Below, one piece after another: positions 15,899 through 25,301 of a stretch of DNA of 64,000 bases. The notes beneath the pieces were generated by a model, which searched no databases, was not told the origin of the DNA, and saw only the letters and a list, made by a program, of their open reading frames with translations. This stretch comes from Paenibacillus tianjinensis (lineage in GTDB: Bacteria > Bacillota > Bacilli > Paenibacillales > Paenibacillaceae): positions 1,240,001 to 1,304,000 of the forward strand of contig NZ_CP070969.1 of NCBI RefSeq assembly GCF_017086365.1. Direction: 5' to 3'. The number at the start of each line of letters is the position of its first letter. Position 1 is the stretch's first letter. Position numbers and translations under genes: made by a program.

Positions 15899-15926
15899 TG
15901 GTTTCCCCCCTTTGAAGGGCTTTATA

Positions 15927-17147
15927 TTACCTGTCTTTCAGTCCCACCCGCCGCAAACGCAAATGCAGCTTAGCTTCGACCTGAATCCCGCCATAGATTT
16001 CTTCCCAGTCCTGTTTCTCATGGATATGCTGCTTCCAGTACTGCGGGTGGCGGGCCCGGATGATTTCACCCATCCCGAAAATATCGGAATGATCAGCCTG
16101 GGTATGCCGGATCAGCCCACTGACAATACCCTGTGCCTGCTTATTGAACTCCAGCTCGATCTGATGCAGGGCGGCAGAGGAATTGACTGGCAGTTTGCTG
16201 TGAAAGTGCTCTTCTAAATCCCCTTCCAAAAAAAGCTCATACACAAGGCTAGGTTTTCCGTCTTGAATGGTACTGGATATCTTTGTAAAGCGGCGGTTGA
16301 TTTTGATCATCACGATCCCCATATTTTTAGTGGTAAACAAGGTCGAATAACCGCCTGGGTCTATTCCCTGGACCGCCATGAATGCGCCGATTTCCAGCGG
16401 TTTCGTGGTGTTGACCATTTGATTGCCGCTAAAATAAGCCAAGCCGTTAATGAGAATGTTTTCTTTGTTACGCAGTGCCACATAAGGCAGATAGGCGCTT
16501 TGTCCCAACTTCGAATCTGCAGACCAGAACGTGCCGAGATAATCACGGGGGAATTTCCCGCTGGTCACAGCCTTTTCCATCATGGACAGGATATATAGGG
16601 TAGGCACCCTCTGCAAAGGAGGATCTACATCCATGAATACTGAAGCTTTGCCCTCAGAGACCAGCAGCCAGGTTCTGCGCCTGACCTCGGGATTGCGCCG
16701 CAGATAATCATTCAGCTCTTCCATCCTTCCCCGCGCAATCTCCTCGCTGATGATGATCACCCGCAGATGAACGAGATAACGGGGATCAGCGATCTGCTGC
16801 TGCAGATTATTCATTGCATCATCCAGCGTGTGGCCCACCACGGTAACTACCCAGACCGGGCTTGTCTTGGAGCCGCCGCTTGAACTCCCGCTCCCCGGAC
16901 CCAGCGGTACACGGCCCGGGACGGCAATTTGTGCAGTTACAGTGATGAATTCTTTCGGCAGAGAGTCTTCGTTCAGATGAGTGACCTTCTCCTCTTGTGC
17001 CGCCTGTTCCGGAGAAGCAGCATCAATGGACAGTCCTAGCACCAGTGCGCGGTCCTCAATTTCAACCTGATCCCAGCAGCCCGCCAGAAGCAGGGATGAC
17101 ATGATTAACACTGCAATTGTTAAGAGAAACCTCCGGAGCAGCTTCAT
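15927..17147 (-). CDS. GerA-type germinant receptor, C subunit lipoprotein
   Basis: The 406-residue precursor starts MKLLRRF and has a lipoprotein signal with lipobox LLAGC, so the mature protein would be diacylated and held on the outer face of the spore inner membrane. The following WDQVEIEDRALVLGLSID is the hallmark of Ger(X)C proteins. The ATG at 17147 overlaps the stop of the B-subunit gene (ATGA) and is preceded by AAAGGAG. With the A and B subunits it forms a germinant receptor that triggers spore germination on nutrients. The nutrient is unknown. Confidence 0.93.
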   Translation of the reverse strand: MKLLRRFLLTIAVLIMSSLLLAGCWDQVEIEDRALVLGLSIDAASPEQAAQEEKVTHLNEDSLPKEFITVTAQIAVPGRVPLGPGSGSSSGGSKTSPVWVVTVVGHTLDDAMNNLQQQIADPRYLVHLRVIIISEEIARGRMEELNDYLRRNPEVRRRTWLLVSEGKASVFMDVDPPLQRVPTLYILSMMEKAVTSGKFPRDYLGTFWSADSKLGQSAYLPYVALRNKENILINGLAYFSGNQMVNTTKPLEIGAFMAVQGIDPGGYSTLFTTKNMGIVMIKINRRFTKISSTIQDGKPSLVYELFLEGDLEEHFHSKLPVNSSAALHQIELEFNKQAQGIVSGLIRHTQADHSDIFGMGEIIRARHPQYWKQHIHEKQDWEEIYGGIQVEAKLHLRLRRVGLKDR

Positions 17148-18244
17148 CCTGACGCTCCTTTCTTCTGGATCCGGCGAAACAGGAACATTGCCCACAGAAG
17201 ACCTGCATATCCGGTCAATACCATAAGAGAAACATTCCCCAGGGTGAGCGACCAGGTGTAGGTCTCGAAAACATTAGTCGGCAGCATGGCGGAGATAAAG
17301 ACCAGCGGCAGCAGCACGGTAGAGGTGCTTCGCTGATCCTTGAAGTTACACAAATTCTGCAGCAGGACAGCTGCTAAATAATAGGTGGTATAAACAGTGG
17401 TGTAGACCGAAATGACCCACAGGACGATAAACAGTGCATCCAGCCGTTCCAGAAACCCTTCGCCAACGGCTGCGGAGCGGGCGGATTCCAGTGTCGGGTA
17501 GATCAGCAGCTTGGTCTCTTCCGAGCCGAACAATCCTACCGAAGCTATGACGATCAGCAGATAGAGGAGGCCGGCAACGGCAATGGCGAGTGCGCCTGCA
17601 CGTACTGCCTGTTTCGGTTTTTGCATATACGGAATCAGCAGGATGATCACAAAAGAGCTCTGAAACAAATAGCTGGCTTCCCGGGCGCCTCTCCAAAACG
17701 ATACTGAGGGCATCGTCAGCACTGGCTGCAGATTCAGCCAATCGATATTCCGCATGGAAATCAGCGTGATCAGAACAGTCGGGCCGATAATCAGCGGCAG
17801 ATAGAAGAAATGAATATACGAAAACTTGATAATACTCCTTCTGGCCGACAGCTGGCAGATCAGCAGCATAAGGAAGATCGTGGCTTCAATTGGCGTTTTC
17901 TTGTACAGCACGGTGGTAGCTACATCTCCGAACTGGCGCACGGTAAGACCGGAGAGCAGGGTGAAGATCAGAAAAATCAGCAAAGTGAATACGAATGCGA
18001 GCGGGCGCCCGAGTAAACGCCGGCTGAAGACAAACAGCGGCTCCCGGGGAAAGCGCCGGCACAGTGAAGCCAGCAACCAGAAGCTGATGAAAGAAATAAC
18101 GATGCCGCAGAAGGCAACAAAGGGAGCGCTGCTGCCTCCGGCAACAGCCATATACCGGGGAAAGCTTAGAATCCCTACACCGATAATTGTGCTACTGATC
18201 ACGGCTGCCGCCCGCAGCGTTGTGATCTGCCTTGGAGTGTTCAT
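17144..18244 (-). CDS. GerA-type germinant receptor, B subunit (spore germination permease)
   Basis: This 366-residue polytopic protein has about ten hydrophobic segments, in the APC-superfamily fold of Ger(X)B subunits, which bind the germinant. The start TTLRAAAVISSTIIGVGILSFPR is typical of the family. The ATG at 18244 follows GGGAGGTG. The longer frame to 18280 lies inside the A-subunit gene. It overlaps the A gene by 53 bases and the C gene by 4, indicating tight translational coupling. Confidence 0.93.
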   Translation of the reverse strand: MNTPRQITTLRAAAVISSTIIGVGILSFPRYMAVAGGSSAPFVAFCGIVISFISFWLLASLCRRFPREPLFVFSRRLLGRPLAFVFTLLIFLIFTLLSGLTVRQFGDVATTVLYKKTPIEATIFLMLLICQLSARRSIIKFSYIHFFYLPLIIGPTVLITLISMRNIDWLNLQPVLTMPSVSFWRGAREASYLFQSSFVIILLIPYMQKPKQAVRAGALAIAVAGLLYLLIVIASVGLFGSEETKLLIYPTLESARSAAVGEGFLERLDALFIVLWVISVYTTVYTTYYLAAVLLQNLCNFKDQRSTSTVLLPLVFISAMLPTNVFETYTWSLTLGNVSLMVLTGYAGLLWAMFLFRRIQKKGASG

Positions 18245-19841
18245 CCGCTTCACCTCCCTGCTGTAGAATCTGGTCTGCATAGGCTCCTGGAATGGAAGCA
18301 GGAAGTCTGGAGCTGTCCTGAATATGCAGAAAGCTGGGACGGCGGCGCATCCACCATAAAGGCACCCTCACGAGCGTGTCCTTCCAGTCGCGCCATTTAC
18401 CGGGAATAAACGGGGACATATAAGGCACACCGAAGGATTCCAGGAACAACAGATGGTTGATGATCAGGATCGTGCCGATCATGCCCCCGTACATGCCGAA
18501 CATCCCGGCAAGAATAATTAGCGGAAACCTCAGCATCCGCAGCGCTATCGCGGCGTTGTAGGCCGGAGTAGCGAAGGATCCGATGGTTGTGAGTGCAACT
18601 ATGACGACAGTGATCGGACTGGCCAGCCCGGCAGCAACTGCAGCTTGGCCGATGACGAGTACACCCACTATGGACAAGGCTCCGCCGATCATCTGCGGCA
18701 GGCGGATGGTCGCTTCCCGCAGCACCTCCATCGACACCTCCATAATCAGGACCTCAATCACCGCCGGGAAGGGAACGCCCGCCCGGCCGCCTGAGATTGC
18801 GACGGCGAAATCGGTAGGCATCAGCTCCGGATTGAAGGAAATCACGGAGACATATATGGCTGGGAAGAACAGGGAGAACGATAATGCGACCAGCCGGATC
18901 AGCCGGATCAGGCTGCCCATAATAAACCGCTCGGTGTAGTCATCGACAGTCTGGAAAAACTGGTTGAACAGGGCGGGGACCACAAGGGCAAACGGTGAGC
19001 CGTCAACAAGTATCGCCACCCGCCCTTCAAGAAGCGCAGCCACCGTTTTGTCTGGCCGCTCCGTACTTTGTACCTGAGGGAAGGGGGAGAGGGGCTGGTC
19101 TTCAATAAACTGCTCGATATATCCGGCATCAATAATACTGTCTGTCTCAATAATTGAGATTCTGCGCATGGCTTCGGCTACAAGATGCGGATCGGCTACG
19201 CTGTCTAAGTAGCATAGGGCCACCCGTGACTGGGTCCGGGTCCCGAGCGGGCTGATCTCGATGCGGAAATCCGTACTCTGCAGCCGGTAGCGCAGAAGTG
19301 CTAGGTTGTTTTCCAGCTTTTCCACATAGCCTTCCCGCGGTCCGCGGATCACCTGCTCTGTTTGCGGCTGCTCTACACCGCGCATGTCAATCTGCCGCAT
19401 ATCAAGCAGGAGGGCCTCATTCACTCCCTCAATCAGCAGGACCAGCTCACCCTTAACGATGGCGGGCGGCAGGGAAGAGATGAACTGCTCCGTAGTTCCC
19501 TGTGTTACTTGAACGGCCGTATTCCAGATATAATGAACCATATCCGCGAGGTTATCCGTAAAGTCGGGATGCCCGGAAGGCCGGGCCATCAGCGGCTTCA
19601 GGATATGCTCCTGAATTTGCTCCTGGCTGACCAGCGAGGAGAAGAAGACCATCGAGGCCTGATATTTTCCGAATAGCAGGAAATCACGGACCACCAGGTC
19701 GCCGCTTTGCCCCAGTAGGGCCAGCAAAGACTCCAGATTGTCTGTCAGGCTATGGCTTAGGCTGTCAGAGCCGGGAGCGGACGGGGGGCAGGACTGCTGC
19801 TTTTGCACATATGAAGCATATTTTTCTTTCCAGGCTTCCAG
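18192..19841 (-). CDS. GerA-type germinant receptor, A subunit
   Basis: This large integral-membrane subunit of about 549 residues has a soluble N-terminal domain (to about 270), followed by membrane helices containing AGVPFPAVIEVLIMEVSMEV and the conserved TTIGSFATPAYNAAIALRMLRFP. It can form an oligomeric ion channel in the spore membrane. The start is uncertain. AAGGAGG (19850-19856) is placed eight bases before an in-frame CTG at 19841, whereas the GTG at 19808 has no clear ribosome site. The C-terminal 17 codons overlap the B gene. Confidence 0.9.
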   Translation of the reverse strand: MEAWKEKYASYVQKQQSCPPSAPGSDSLSHSLTDNLESLLALLGQSGDLVVRDFLLFGKYQASMVFFSSLVSQEQIQEHILKPLMARPSGHPDFTDNLADMVHYIWNTAVQVTQGTTEQFISSLPPAIVKGELVLLIEGVNEALLLDMRQIDMRGVEQPQTEQVIRGPREGYVEKLENNLALLRYRLQSTDFRIEISPLGTRTQSRVALCYLDSVADPHLVAEAMRRISIIETDSIIDAGYIEQFIEDQPLSPFPQVQSTERPDKTVAALLEGRVAILVDGSPFALVVPALFNQFFQTVDDYTERFIMGSLIRLIRLVALSFSLFFPAIYVSVISFNPELMPTDFAVAISGGRAGVPFPAVIEVLIMEVSMEVLREATIRLPQMIGGALSIVGVLVIGQAAVAAGLASPITVVIVALTTIGSFATPAYNAAIALRMLRFPLIILAGMFGMYGGMIGTILIINHLLFLESFGVPYMSPFIPGKWRDWKDTLVRVPLWWMRRRPSFLHIQDSSRLPASIPGAYADQILQQGGEADEHSKADHNAAGGSRDQ

Positions 19842-20012
19842 ATCGGCCGCCTCCTTAGACTGACAGTTTAGAAGATCACTATAAAGTGTTGCTTGGAACG
19901 GCTTTTTTTATGTAAATAGATTATGGAACCCGCAAAGAGAAAGCGTTCATTTCTCCTTCCCGCGGTTGCTCAATACCCGGTTGCCCGGTAAACTAAAGAA
20001 AGAAACATGTGT

Positions 20013-20080
20013 ATGCTTCCGAAGCTAGTTTTGTTGCGAAGCGTTTCCTCAGAAGCATATGTCAACAAAACTTTTAGGAG
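20013..20080 (+). promoter_or_regulatory. recQ: Recurrent CAAAAC/GTTTTG leader, copy 2 (recQ)
   Basis: AGTTTTGT (20028-20035) is complementary to ACAAAACT (20065-20072), which continues as TTTAGGAG, the recQ ribosome site. ATGCTTC (20013-20019) is complementary to GAAGCAT (20052-20058). The two helices interleave, so an H-type pseudoknot is possible. CCGAAGC before the first arm recurs in copy 5. Confidence 0.6.
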
Positions 20081-20091
20081 TTATGATAGAG

Positions 20092-21927
20092 ATGAAGATG
20101 CAAGCACCTACTATGGAACAGGCGCAGGCTGAACTGCAAAAATATTACGGTTATCCCGATTTCCGGGATGGCCAGAAAAAAATCGTGCAGCATTTGCTGG
20201 AAGGCGGCGATACGCTGGGGATCATGCCGACCGGCGGAGGCAAATCGATCTGCTACCAGGTTCCGGCGCTGCTGATGCCGGGGCTGACGCTGGTCATTTC
20301 ACCGCTGATTTCACTGATGAAGGATCAGGTGGACGCCCTTACAACGGCGGGTATCCCGGCTGCCTATATCAACAGCACCCTGAGCGGCAAAGAAGTGAAT
20401 GAACGGATCCGCGCCGCGCGCCGGGGCGAGCTGAAGCTGCTGTATGTTGCGCCGGAGCGGCTGGAGCTGGACTGGTTCCGCCTGGAAATGGCAGGCTTGT
20501 CCATTTCCTGCGTCGCCGTAGATGAAGCGCACTGCGTCTCGCAGTGGGGGCATGATTTCCGTACCAGCTATCTTGCGGTATCGCCGTTTGTGGAAGAACT
20601 GCCGCAGCGGCCGATTCTCGCGGCCTTTACGGCAACTGCTACGCCGGAGGTCATGGAGGATATGGTCCGGCTGCTGCGTCTTCGCCAGCCCGGCGTGTTC
20701 ATGACCGGGCTGGGCCGGGACAATCTGGCGATGTCGGTGCTGCGCGGAGAGAACAAACGCGAGTTTGTGCTCGATTATACCGCCAGTCACTCCCACCAGC
20801 CGGGCATTGTGTATGCTGCAACCCGCAAGGAGGTCGACGATCTGTACCAGAGGCTGCAGGCCTCAGGAATCGCAGCCGGACGCTATCATGCCGGAATGAG
20901 CGACCAGGAGCGGGCGGACAGCCAGGAGAAGTTCCTTTATGATGATATCCGGGTCATGGTGGCGACCAATGCCTTCGGGATGGGGATCGACAAATCCAAC
21001 GTACGTTATGTCATCCACTACAATATGCCGAAGAATATGGAGGCATATGTCCAGGAGGCCGGACGTGCCGGCCGGGACGGGGAACCGAGTGAATGTATTC
21101 TGCTGTTCAGCGCACAGGACATTATGACACAGAAGTTCCTGATCGAGCAGAATCCTCAGGATCCTGAACGCAAAGCCAATGAATACCGCAAGCTTCAGCA
21201 GATGATTGATTACTGCTACACCACCCGCTGTCTGCGCAGTGCGCAGCTGGAGTATTTTGGGGAAGACAATGAGGACAAGCTCTGCGGAATCTGCAGCTCC
21301 TGCACGGATGAACGCGAGCTGGTGGATATGACAGTGGATGCGCAGAAGATTTTCTCCTGCATCCACCGGATGCGGGAACGGTATGGCGTGGCGCTGGTTG
21401 CTTCCGTGCTGAAGGGTTCACGTAACCAGAAGGTGCTGCAGTACGGCTTCGAGAAGCTGCCGACTCATGGTGCGATGTCCAGCCGGACGGAGAAAGAGAT
21501 TACCGAGAGCATCAATGTGCTGATCTCGGAAGGTTATCTGGCGCTGTCGGAAGGCCAGTATCCGGTCGTGCGGCTGCAGCCGCTGGCCGCCGAGGTGCTT
21601 CGCGGCCAGCGTGAGGTGATGCAGCGTGTCGCCCGTCCGCTGCTTACCGGAGGTTCCGGCTCAGGACGGAGCCGCAGCCGGAGCTACGATCTTTCGCCGT
21701 CTGCGGTCAACGAGACGGTGTTCGAGCAGCTGCGCCTGATCCGCCGCGAGCTGGCGGGGCGCGAGCATGTGCCGTCCTATATTATTTTTAACGACGCTAC
21801 TCTGCGTGAGATGAGTGTGGTTTGTCCGCAGACCGAAGCGGAAATGCTGAGGGTTAAAGGTGTCGGTGAAGTGAAATACCGGAAATACGGCAAGCCGTTT
21901 CTGGAGTTTTTTCAAAATGAAATGTAA
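20092..21927 (+). CDS. recQ: ATP-dependent DNA helicase RecQ
   Basis: RecQ unwinds forked and gapped DNA in recombinational repair, moving 3' to 5'. The 611-residue protein has helicase motifs I (GIMPTGGGKS), II (VDEAHCVSQWGHDFR with the RecQ-specific aromatic loop) and VI (QEAGRAGRDGEPS). These are followed by the zinc-binding RQC region with four Cys (CLRSAQLEYF, CGICSSC) and a C-terminal HRDC domain in the last 75 residues. AGGAG at 20076-20080 makes the ATG at 20092 the best start. The ATG at 20059 lies inside the leader and the one at 20083 is too close. The next gene follows by 15 bases. Confidence 0.95.
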   Translation: MKMQAPTMEQAQAELQKYYGYPDFRDGQKKIVQHLLEGGDTLGIMPTGGGKSICYQVPALLMPGLTLVISPLISLMKDQVDALTTAGIPAAYINSTLSGKEVNERIRAARRGELKLLYVAPERLELDWFRLEMAGLSISCVAVDEAHCVSQWGHDFRTSYLAVSPFVEELPQRPILAAFTATATPEVMEDMVRLLRLRQPGVFMTGLGRDNLAMSVLRGENKREFVLDYTASHSHQPGIVYAATRKEVDDLYQRLQASGIAAGRYHAGMSDQERADSQEKFLYDDIRVMVATNAFGMGIDKSNVRYVIHYNMPKNMEAYVQEAGRAGRDGEPSECILLFSAQDIMTQKFLIEQNPQDPERKANEYRKLQQMIDYCYTTRCLRSAQLEYFGEDNEDKLCGICSSCTDERELVDMTVDAQKIFSCIHRMRERYGVALVASVLKGSRNQKVLQYGFEKLPTHGAMSSRTEKEITESINVLISEGYLALSEGQYPVVRLQPLAAEVLRGQREVMQRVARPLLTGGSGSGRSRSRSYDLSPSAVNETVFEQLRLIRRELAGREHVPSYIIFNDATLREMSVVCPQTEAEMLRVKGVGEVKYRKYGKPFLEFFQNEM

Positions 21928-21942
21928 AGAAGGTAATAAGGC

Positions 21943-23877
21943 ATGAGAATCGTCCTGGCTACATTAAATGCCAAGTATATCCATACTTCACTCGCAATCC
22001 GTCTGCTTAAGGCATACAGTGAGCATGAGTTTCCGGATATTCTGCTGGCAGAATACACTATCAAAGATCCCGTGATGAATATCGTGTCTGACCTCTTTCA
22101 GAAGAAGCCGGATGTTATCGGCTTTTCCTGTTATATATGGAACATAGAGGAGACGATCAAGCTGGTCGGTATCCTCAAACAGGTGCTGCCCGAGGTGGCG
22201 ATTGTACTAGGAGGCCCGGAGGTTTCGTACGAACCTCTCTATTGGATGAAGCGTGAAGCAGGTGTTGATTTTGTCGTGAACGGGGACGGGGAGGAGACCT
22301 TTCACCATCTGCTGCAGGAGCTGCGGGATGACCGCAAGTTCCATTTTGTCTACGGGGCTGCCTACCGCAAAGGCGAGGAGCTGATTGTCAATCCGCCGCG
22401 TCCCAAGAGCGATCTTAACACCCTGCCGACACCGCACCGGTTTGCAGAGGATCTGCCGGATCTCAGCAAGCGGATCGTTTATTTTGAGACCAGCCGGGGC
22501 TGTCCGTTCAATTGCCAGTTCTGCCTATCGAGCATCGAGGTGGGCGTGCGTTACTACGATATTGAACGGGTAAAGTCCGATCTGCTCTATCTGATTAATA
22601 ACGGGGCGAAGGTCATTAAGTTCCTGGACCGCACCTTCAACATCAACCGCAGCTATGCGATGGAAATGTTCCAGTTTCTGATCGACAACCATCAGGGCTG
22701 TGTGTTCCAGTTCGAGATTACGGCAGACATCATGCGTCCTGAGGTGCTGGATTTTCTGGCCGAGAATGCACCTCCGGGCATCTTCCGGTTCGAGATTGGT
22801 GTACAGTCAACCAATGATGAGACCAATGAGCTGGTCAAACGCCGCCAGAATTTCGCGAAGCTGTCCCGTACAGTGATGAAAATCAAAGCCAGCGGCAACA
22901 TCGACCAGCATCTCGATCTTATCGCCGGACTGCCGCAGGAGGATTACGCCACCTTCCGTAAAACCTTCAACGACGTCTTCGCAATGGAGCCGGAGGAGCT
23001 ACAGCTCGGGTTCCTCAAAATGCTGCGTGGAACCGGTCTGCGTGCCCAGGCAGCCAAATATGACTATACGTACATGGAGCATGCGCCTTATGAGATTCTC
23101 AGCAGCCATGTCATGCCTTTCTCAGATATTATCCGGCTGAAGCGGCTGGAGGATGTGCTGGAGAGATACTGGAATAGCCACCGGCTTGATCATACGGTAA
23201 AGTATCTGATCCGTCATGTATTTGAATCGCCGTTTGATTTCTTCCAGGCGTTTGGCGATTACTGGGAGGAGCGGGGCTGGCAAAAAATCGGCCACCAGCT
23301 GGAGGACCTGTTTACACGGCTGCATGCGTTCCTGACGGACAGCGGTACACCTTCCATGGATATTATCACCGGGCTGATGAAGCTGGATTATTTCCTGGGC
23401 CACAAGTACAAGCCGCGCAAAATCTGGTGGGACCATGCAATGGACAAAGCGGACTGGGCGCGTCATATGAAGGAGATAGCCGCTCATCCGGAGCGGGTAT
23501 CCGCAGCGTTGGCCGAAGCGGGGTTCAACGAGCGGGAGCTGCAGAAGTTCACCGTGCTGGAAGTGCTGCCGTTTCATCTGGAAACGGTACTGGATTCGAT
23601 CAGCGGATTGCGTGCGGATGCGGCTGAATCGGTTGACGTGAAGGAAGCTGTTGTAGCAGCCGAAGCTGATGCGTCTGCTCTAGAACTTATGGCTGAATCC
23701 GCAGGGAACTCCGGCTCACCGGGTAACAGCATGGCAGCAGTTGCTGCAGCAGGCAGAGGGACATCTGCAGCCGTCGCTGAGGCCCTGCCGGAAGCAGGAG
23801 GAAGCACTCTGCTCATCGTGCTGTACCAGCAGGATGAGAGCCAGCGCGCGCAGTATTACACCCTGCCGTTAAATTAA
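21943..23877 (+). CDS. B12-binding-domain radical SAM protein
   Basis: The 644-residue protein starts with a cobalamin-binding-like Rossmann domain (about 1-135). A radical SAM domain follows, whose cluster motif is CPFNCQFC, just after FETSRG. A DUF4080-type C-terminal domain follows (about 370-560). The last 80 residues include an Ala/Glu-rich linker of low complexity. These enzymes do radical chemistry on unknown substrates, often methylation or rearrangement. It lies 15 bases after recQ with a ribosome site AGAAGG, so the two may be co-transcribed, though no functional link is known. Confidence 0.85.
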   Translation: MRIVLATLNAKYIHTSLAIRLLKAYSEHEFPDILLAEYTIKDPVMNIVSDLFQKKPDVIGFSCYIWNIEETIKLVGILKQVLPEVAIVLGGPEVSYEPLYWMKREAGVDFVVNGDGEETFHHLLQELRDDRKFHFVYGAAYRKGEELIVNPPRPKSDLNTLPTPHRFAEDLPDLSKRIVYFETSRGCPFNCQFCLSSIEVGVRYYDIERVKSDLLYLINNGAKVIKFLDRTFNINRSYAMEMFQFLIDNHQGCVFQFEITADIMRPEVLDFLAENAPPGIFRFEIGVQSTNDETNELVKRRQNFAKLSRTVMKIKASGNIDQHLDLIAGLPQEDYATFRKTFNDVFAMEPEELQLGFLKMLRGTGLRAQAAKYDYTYMEHAPYEILSSHVMPFSDIIRLKRLEDVLERYWNSHRLDHTVKYLIRHVFESPFDFFQAFGDYWEERGWQKIGHQLEDLFTRLHAFLTDSGTPSMDIITGLMKLDYFLGHKYKPRKIWWDHAMDKADWARHMKEIAAHPERVSAALAEAGFNERELQKFTVLEVLPFHLETVLDSISGLRADAAESVDVKEAVVAAEADASALELMAESAGNSGSPGNSMAAVAAAGRGTSAAVAEALPEAGGSTLLIVLYQQDESQRAQYYTLPLN

Positions 23878-23959
23878 AATCTGTTGCACTCTACACAATG
23901 GGAAAAAGCACGATGAGCTGCTTAGACAACGATTGTTTTGCGGGATGAGACACAATAAT

Positions 23960-24140
23960 GGGATTTCATCCCTCTAAATTCCTCTGGCGGAACGATGATG
24001 AGGATGAGAGGGGATTTCTCCCGTTAGTGTTTCCCCGATAGCTCAAAATCAGTGTTTTACGGGGTATTAGCTGGAGATTTTCCGCCTTAATTGCCATTTC
24101 AGGCGAAAATGGAAGGTTTAGGTGGAGATTTTCCCGCTAG
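23960..24140. repeat. Four degenerate GGNGATTT-CCC repeats
   Basis: The gap between 23878 and 24198 holds no gene. Related units occur at about 23960 (GGGATTTCATCCCTCTAA), 24010 (GGGGATTTCTCCCGTTAG), 24073 (GGAGATTTTCCGCCTTAA) and 24123 (GGAGATTTTCCCGCTAGC), spaced 50-62 bases. The first two can form small hairpins. The pattern looks like a decayed tandem intergenic repeat. Confidence 0.55.
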
Positions 24141-24198
24141 CGCGTCCGTCATGAACGCTGGGAATATATAATTGCGAGAAGCAAGGAGAGGTGCGGCG

Positions 24199-25290
24199 GT
24201 GGGAGAGGCCGGACGGATTTCACTGGTTTTGTATGAAGAGAGCTTCAAGGAGCAGCTTATGGCGTTTCAGCTTCCCCCGGAGCAGGCGGAATTTACCGCA
24301 TTGCCGTCAGAGACATTGGACGCTGCGTTAAGTGATCCTGACAAACTTGCAGTAGTCATTACGGAGGACGGTCAAGCCGCGGGATTTTTCATCCTGCATA
24401 CCGGTAAGCGTATCGCCGAGTTCTACAAGGATTACCAGGGGGCAGTGCTGGTACGGGCATTCCTTGTGGATTATGCCAGCCAGGGGCGGGGGATCGCCAA
24501 GACTGCCATGGCTTTACTGCCAGCCTTTGTCCGTACCTATCTTCCGGCAGTTTATGAAATCGTGCTGACCGTCAACGAGCGGAATCTTCCTGCGGGTCAT
24601 CTCTACCTGGGAGCCGGATTTCGTGATCACGGACTGCGCCGAACCGGGAGCAAAGGGCCGCAGAAGGTTCTGCAGTATGAGCTTGACCTGCCGCAAGACA
24701 ACCCGGATGAGGAGCTCCTGCTCCGGGGGCGCCTGACCGGTATTTTCTCCCGGAGCCGGCTGCTGATGGACGTCTTTCGCAAGGCTCAGTTCATGGAGCC
24801 GTACCCGTATTACATCGGAGCGGGCTGTCTGGTGCAGACCGTATGGAATGAGCTTACCGGCCGGGCTCCGGATTACGGCATCGGGGATATCGATCTCATC
24901 TATTTTGATCCGGATGATCTGAGCTTTGCAGCAGAGGATCATCTCATTGCTAAGGGGCGGGAGTGCTTTTTCGGGACTGCTATCCCGGTGGATATTAAGA
25001 ATCAGGCCCGCGTCCATCTCTGGTATGAGGATAGGTTCGGAGTCAGGCTTCAGCCTTATCCCAGTCTGGAGGCTGCCATCGACAGCTGGCCGACAACGGT
25101 GACTGCGCTCGGGGCCAGGCTGGACGGGAACGGAGAGTGGCACATCTACGCCCCGTTTGGCCTGAAGGATTTGTTCAGTCTGACCTTAAGACCGAATAAG
25201 GTGCTGATTAGTGAAGAGATTTACCGAAGCAAGACAATCAAATGGCAAAAGAAATGGCCGGAGCTGCAGGTCATGCCCTGGGAAGACTAG
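24199..25290 (+). CDS. Fusion of GNAT acetyltransferase and nucleotidyltransferase-like domain
   Basis: The 363-residue protein joins two folds. Residues up to about 165 are GNAT-like, with the acetyl-CoA loop in SQGRGIAKTAM and motif B in LYLGAGFRDHG. Residues about 175-360 match the bacterial nucleotidyltransferase family related to COG3575, with DYGIGDIDLIYFDPDDLS supplying acidic metal ligands and FGLKDLFSLTLRPNK near the end. The substrates of both halves are unknown. AAGGAG supports the GTG at 24199 over the TTG at 24172. Confidence 0.75.
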   Translation: MGEAGRISLVLYEESFKEQLMAFQLPPEQAEFTALPSETLDAALSDPDKLAVVITEDGQAAGFFILHTGKRIAEFYKDYQGAVLVRAFLVDYASQGRGIAKTAMALLPAFVRTYLPAVYEIVLTVNERNLPAGHLYLGAGFRDHGLRRTGSKGPQKVLQYELDLPQDNPDEELLLRGRLTGIFSRSRLLMDVFRKAQFMEPYPYYIGAGCLVQTVWNELTGRAPDYGIGDIDLIYFDPDDLSFAAEDHLIAKGRECFFGTAIPVDIKNQARVHLWYEDRFGVRLQPYPSLEAAIDSWPTTVTALGARLDGNGEWHIYAPFGLKDLFSLTLRPNKVLISEEIYRSKTIKWQKKWPELQVMPWED

Positions 25291-25301
25291 CTCCCTGCCT
25301 G

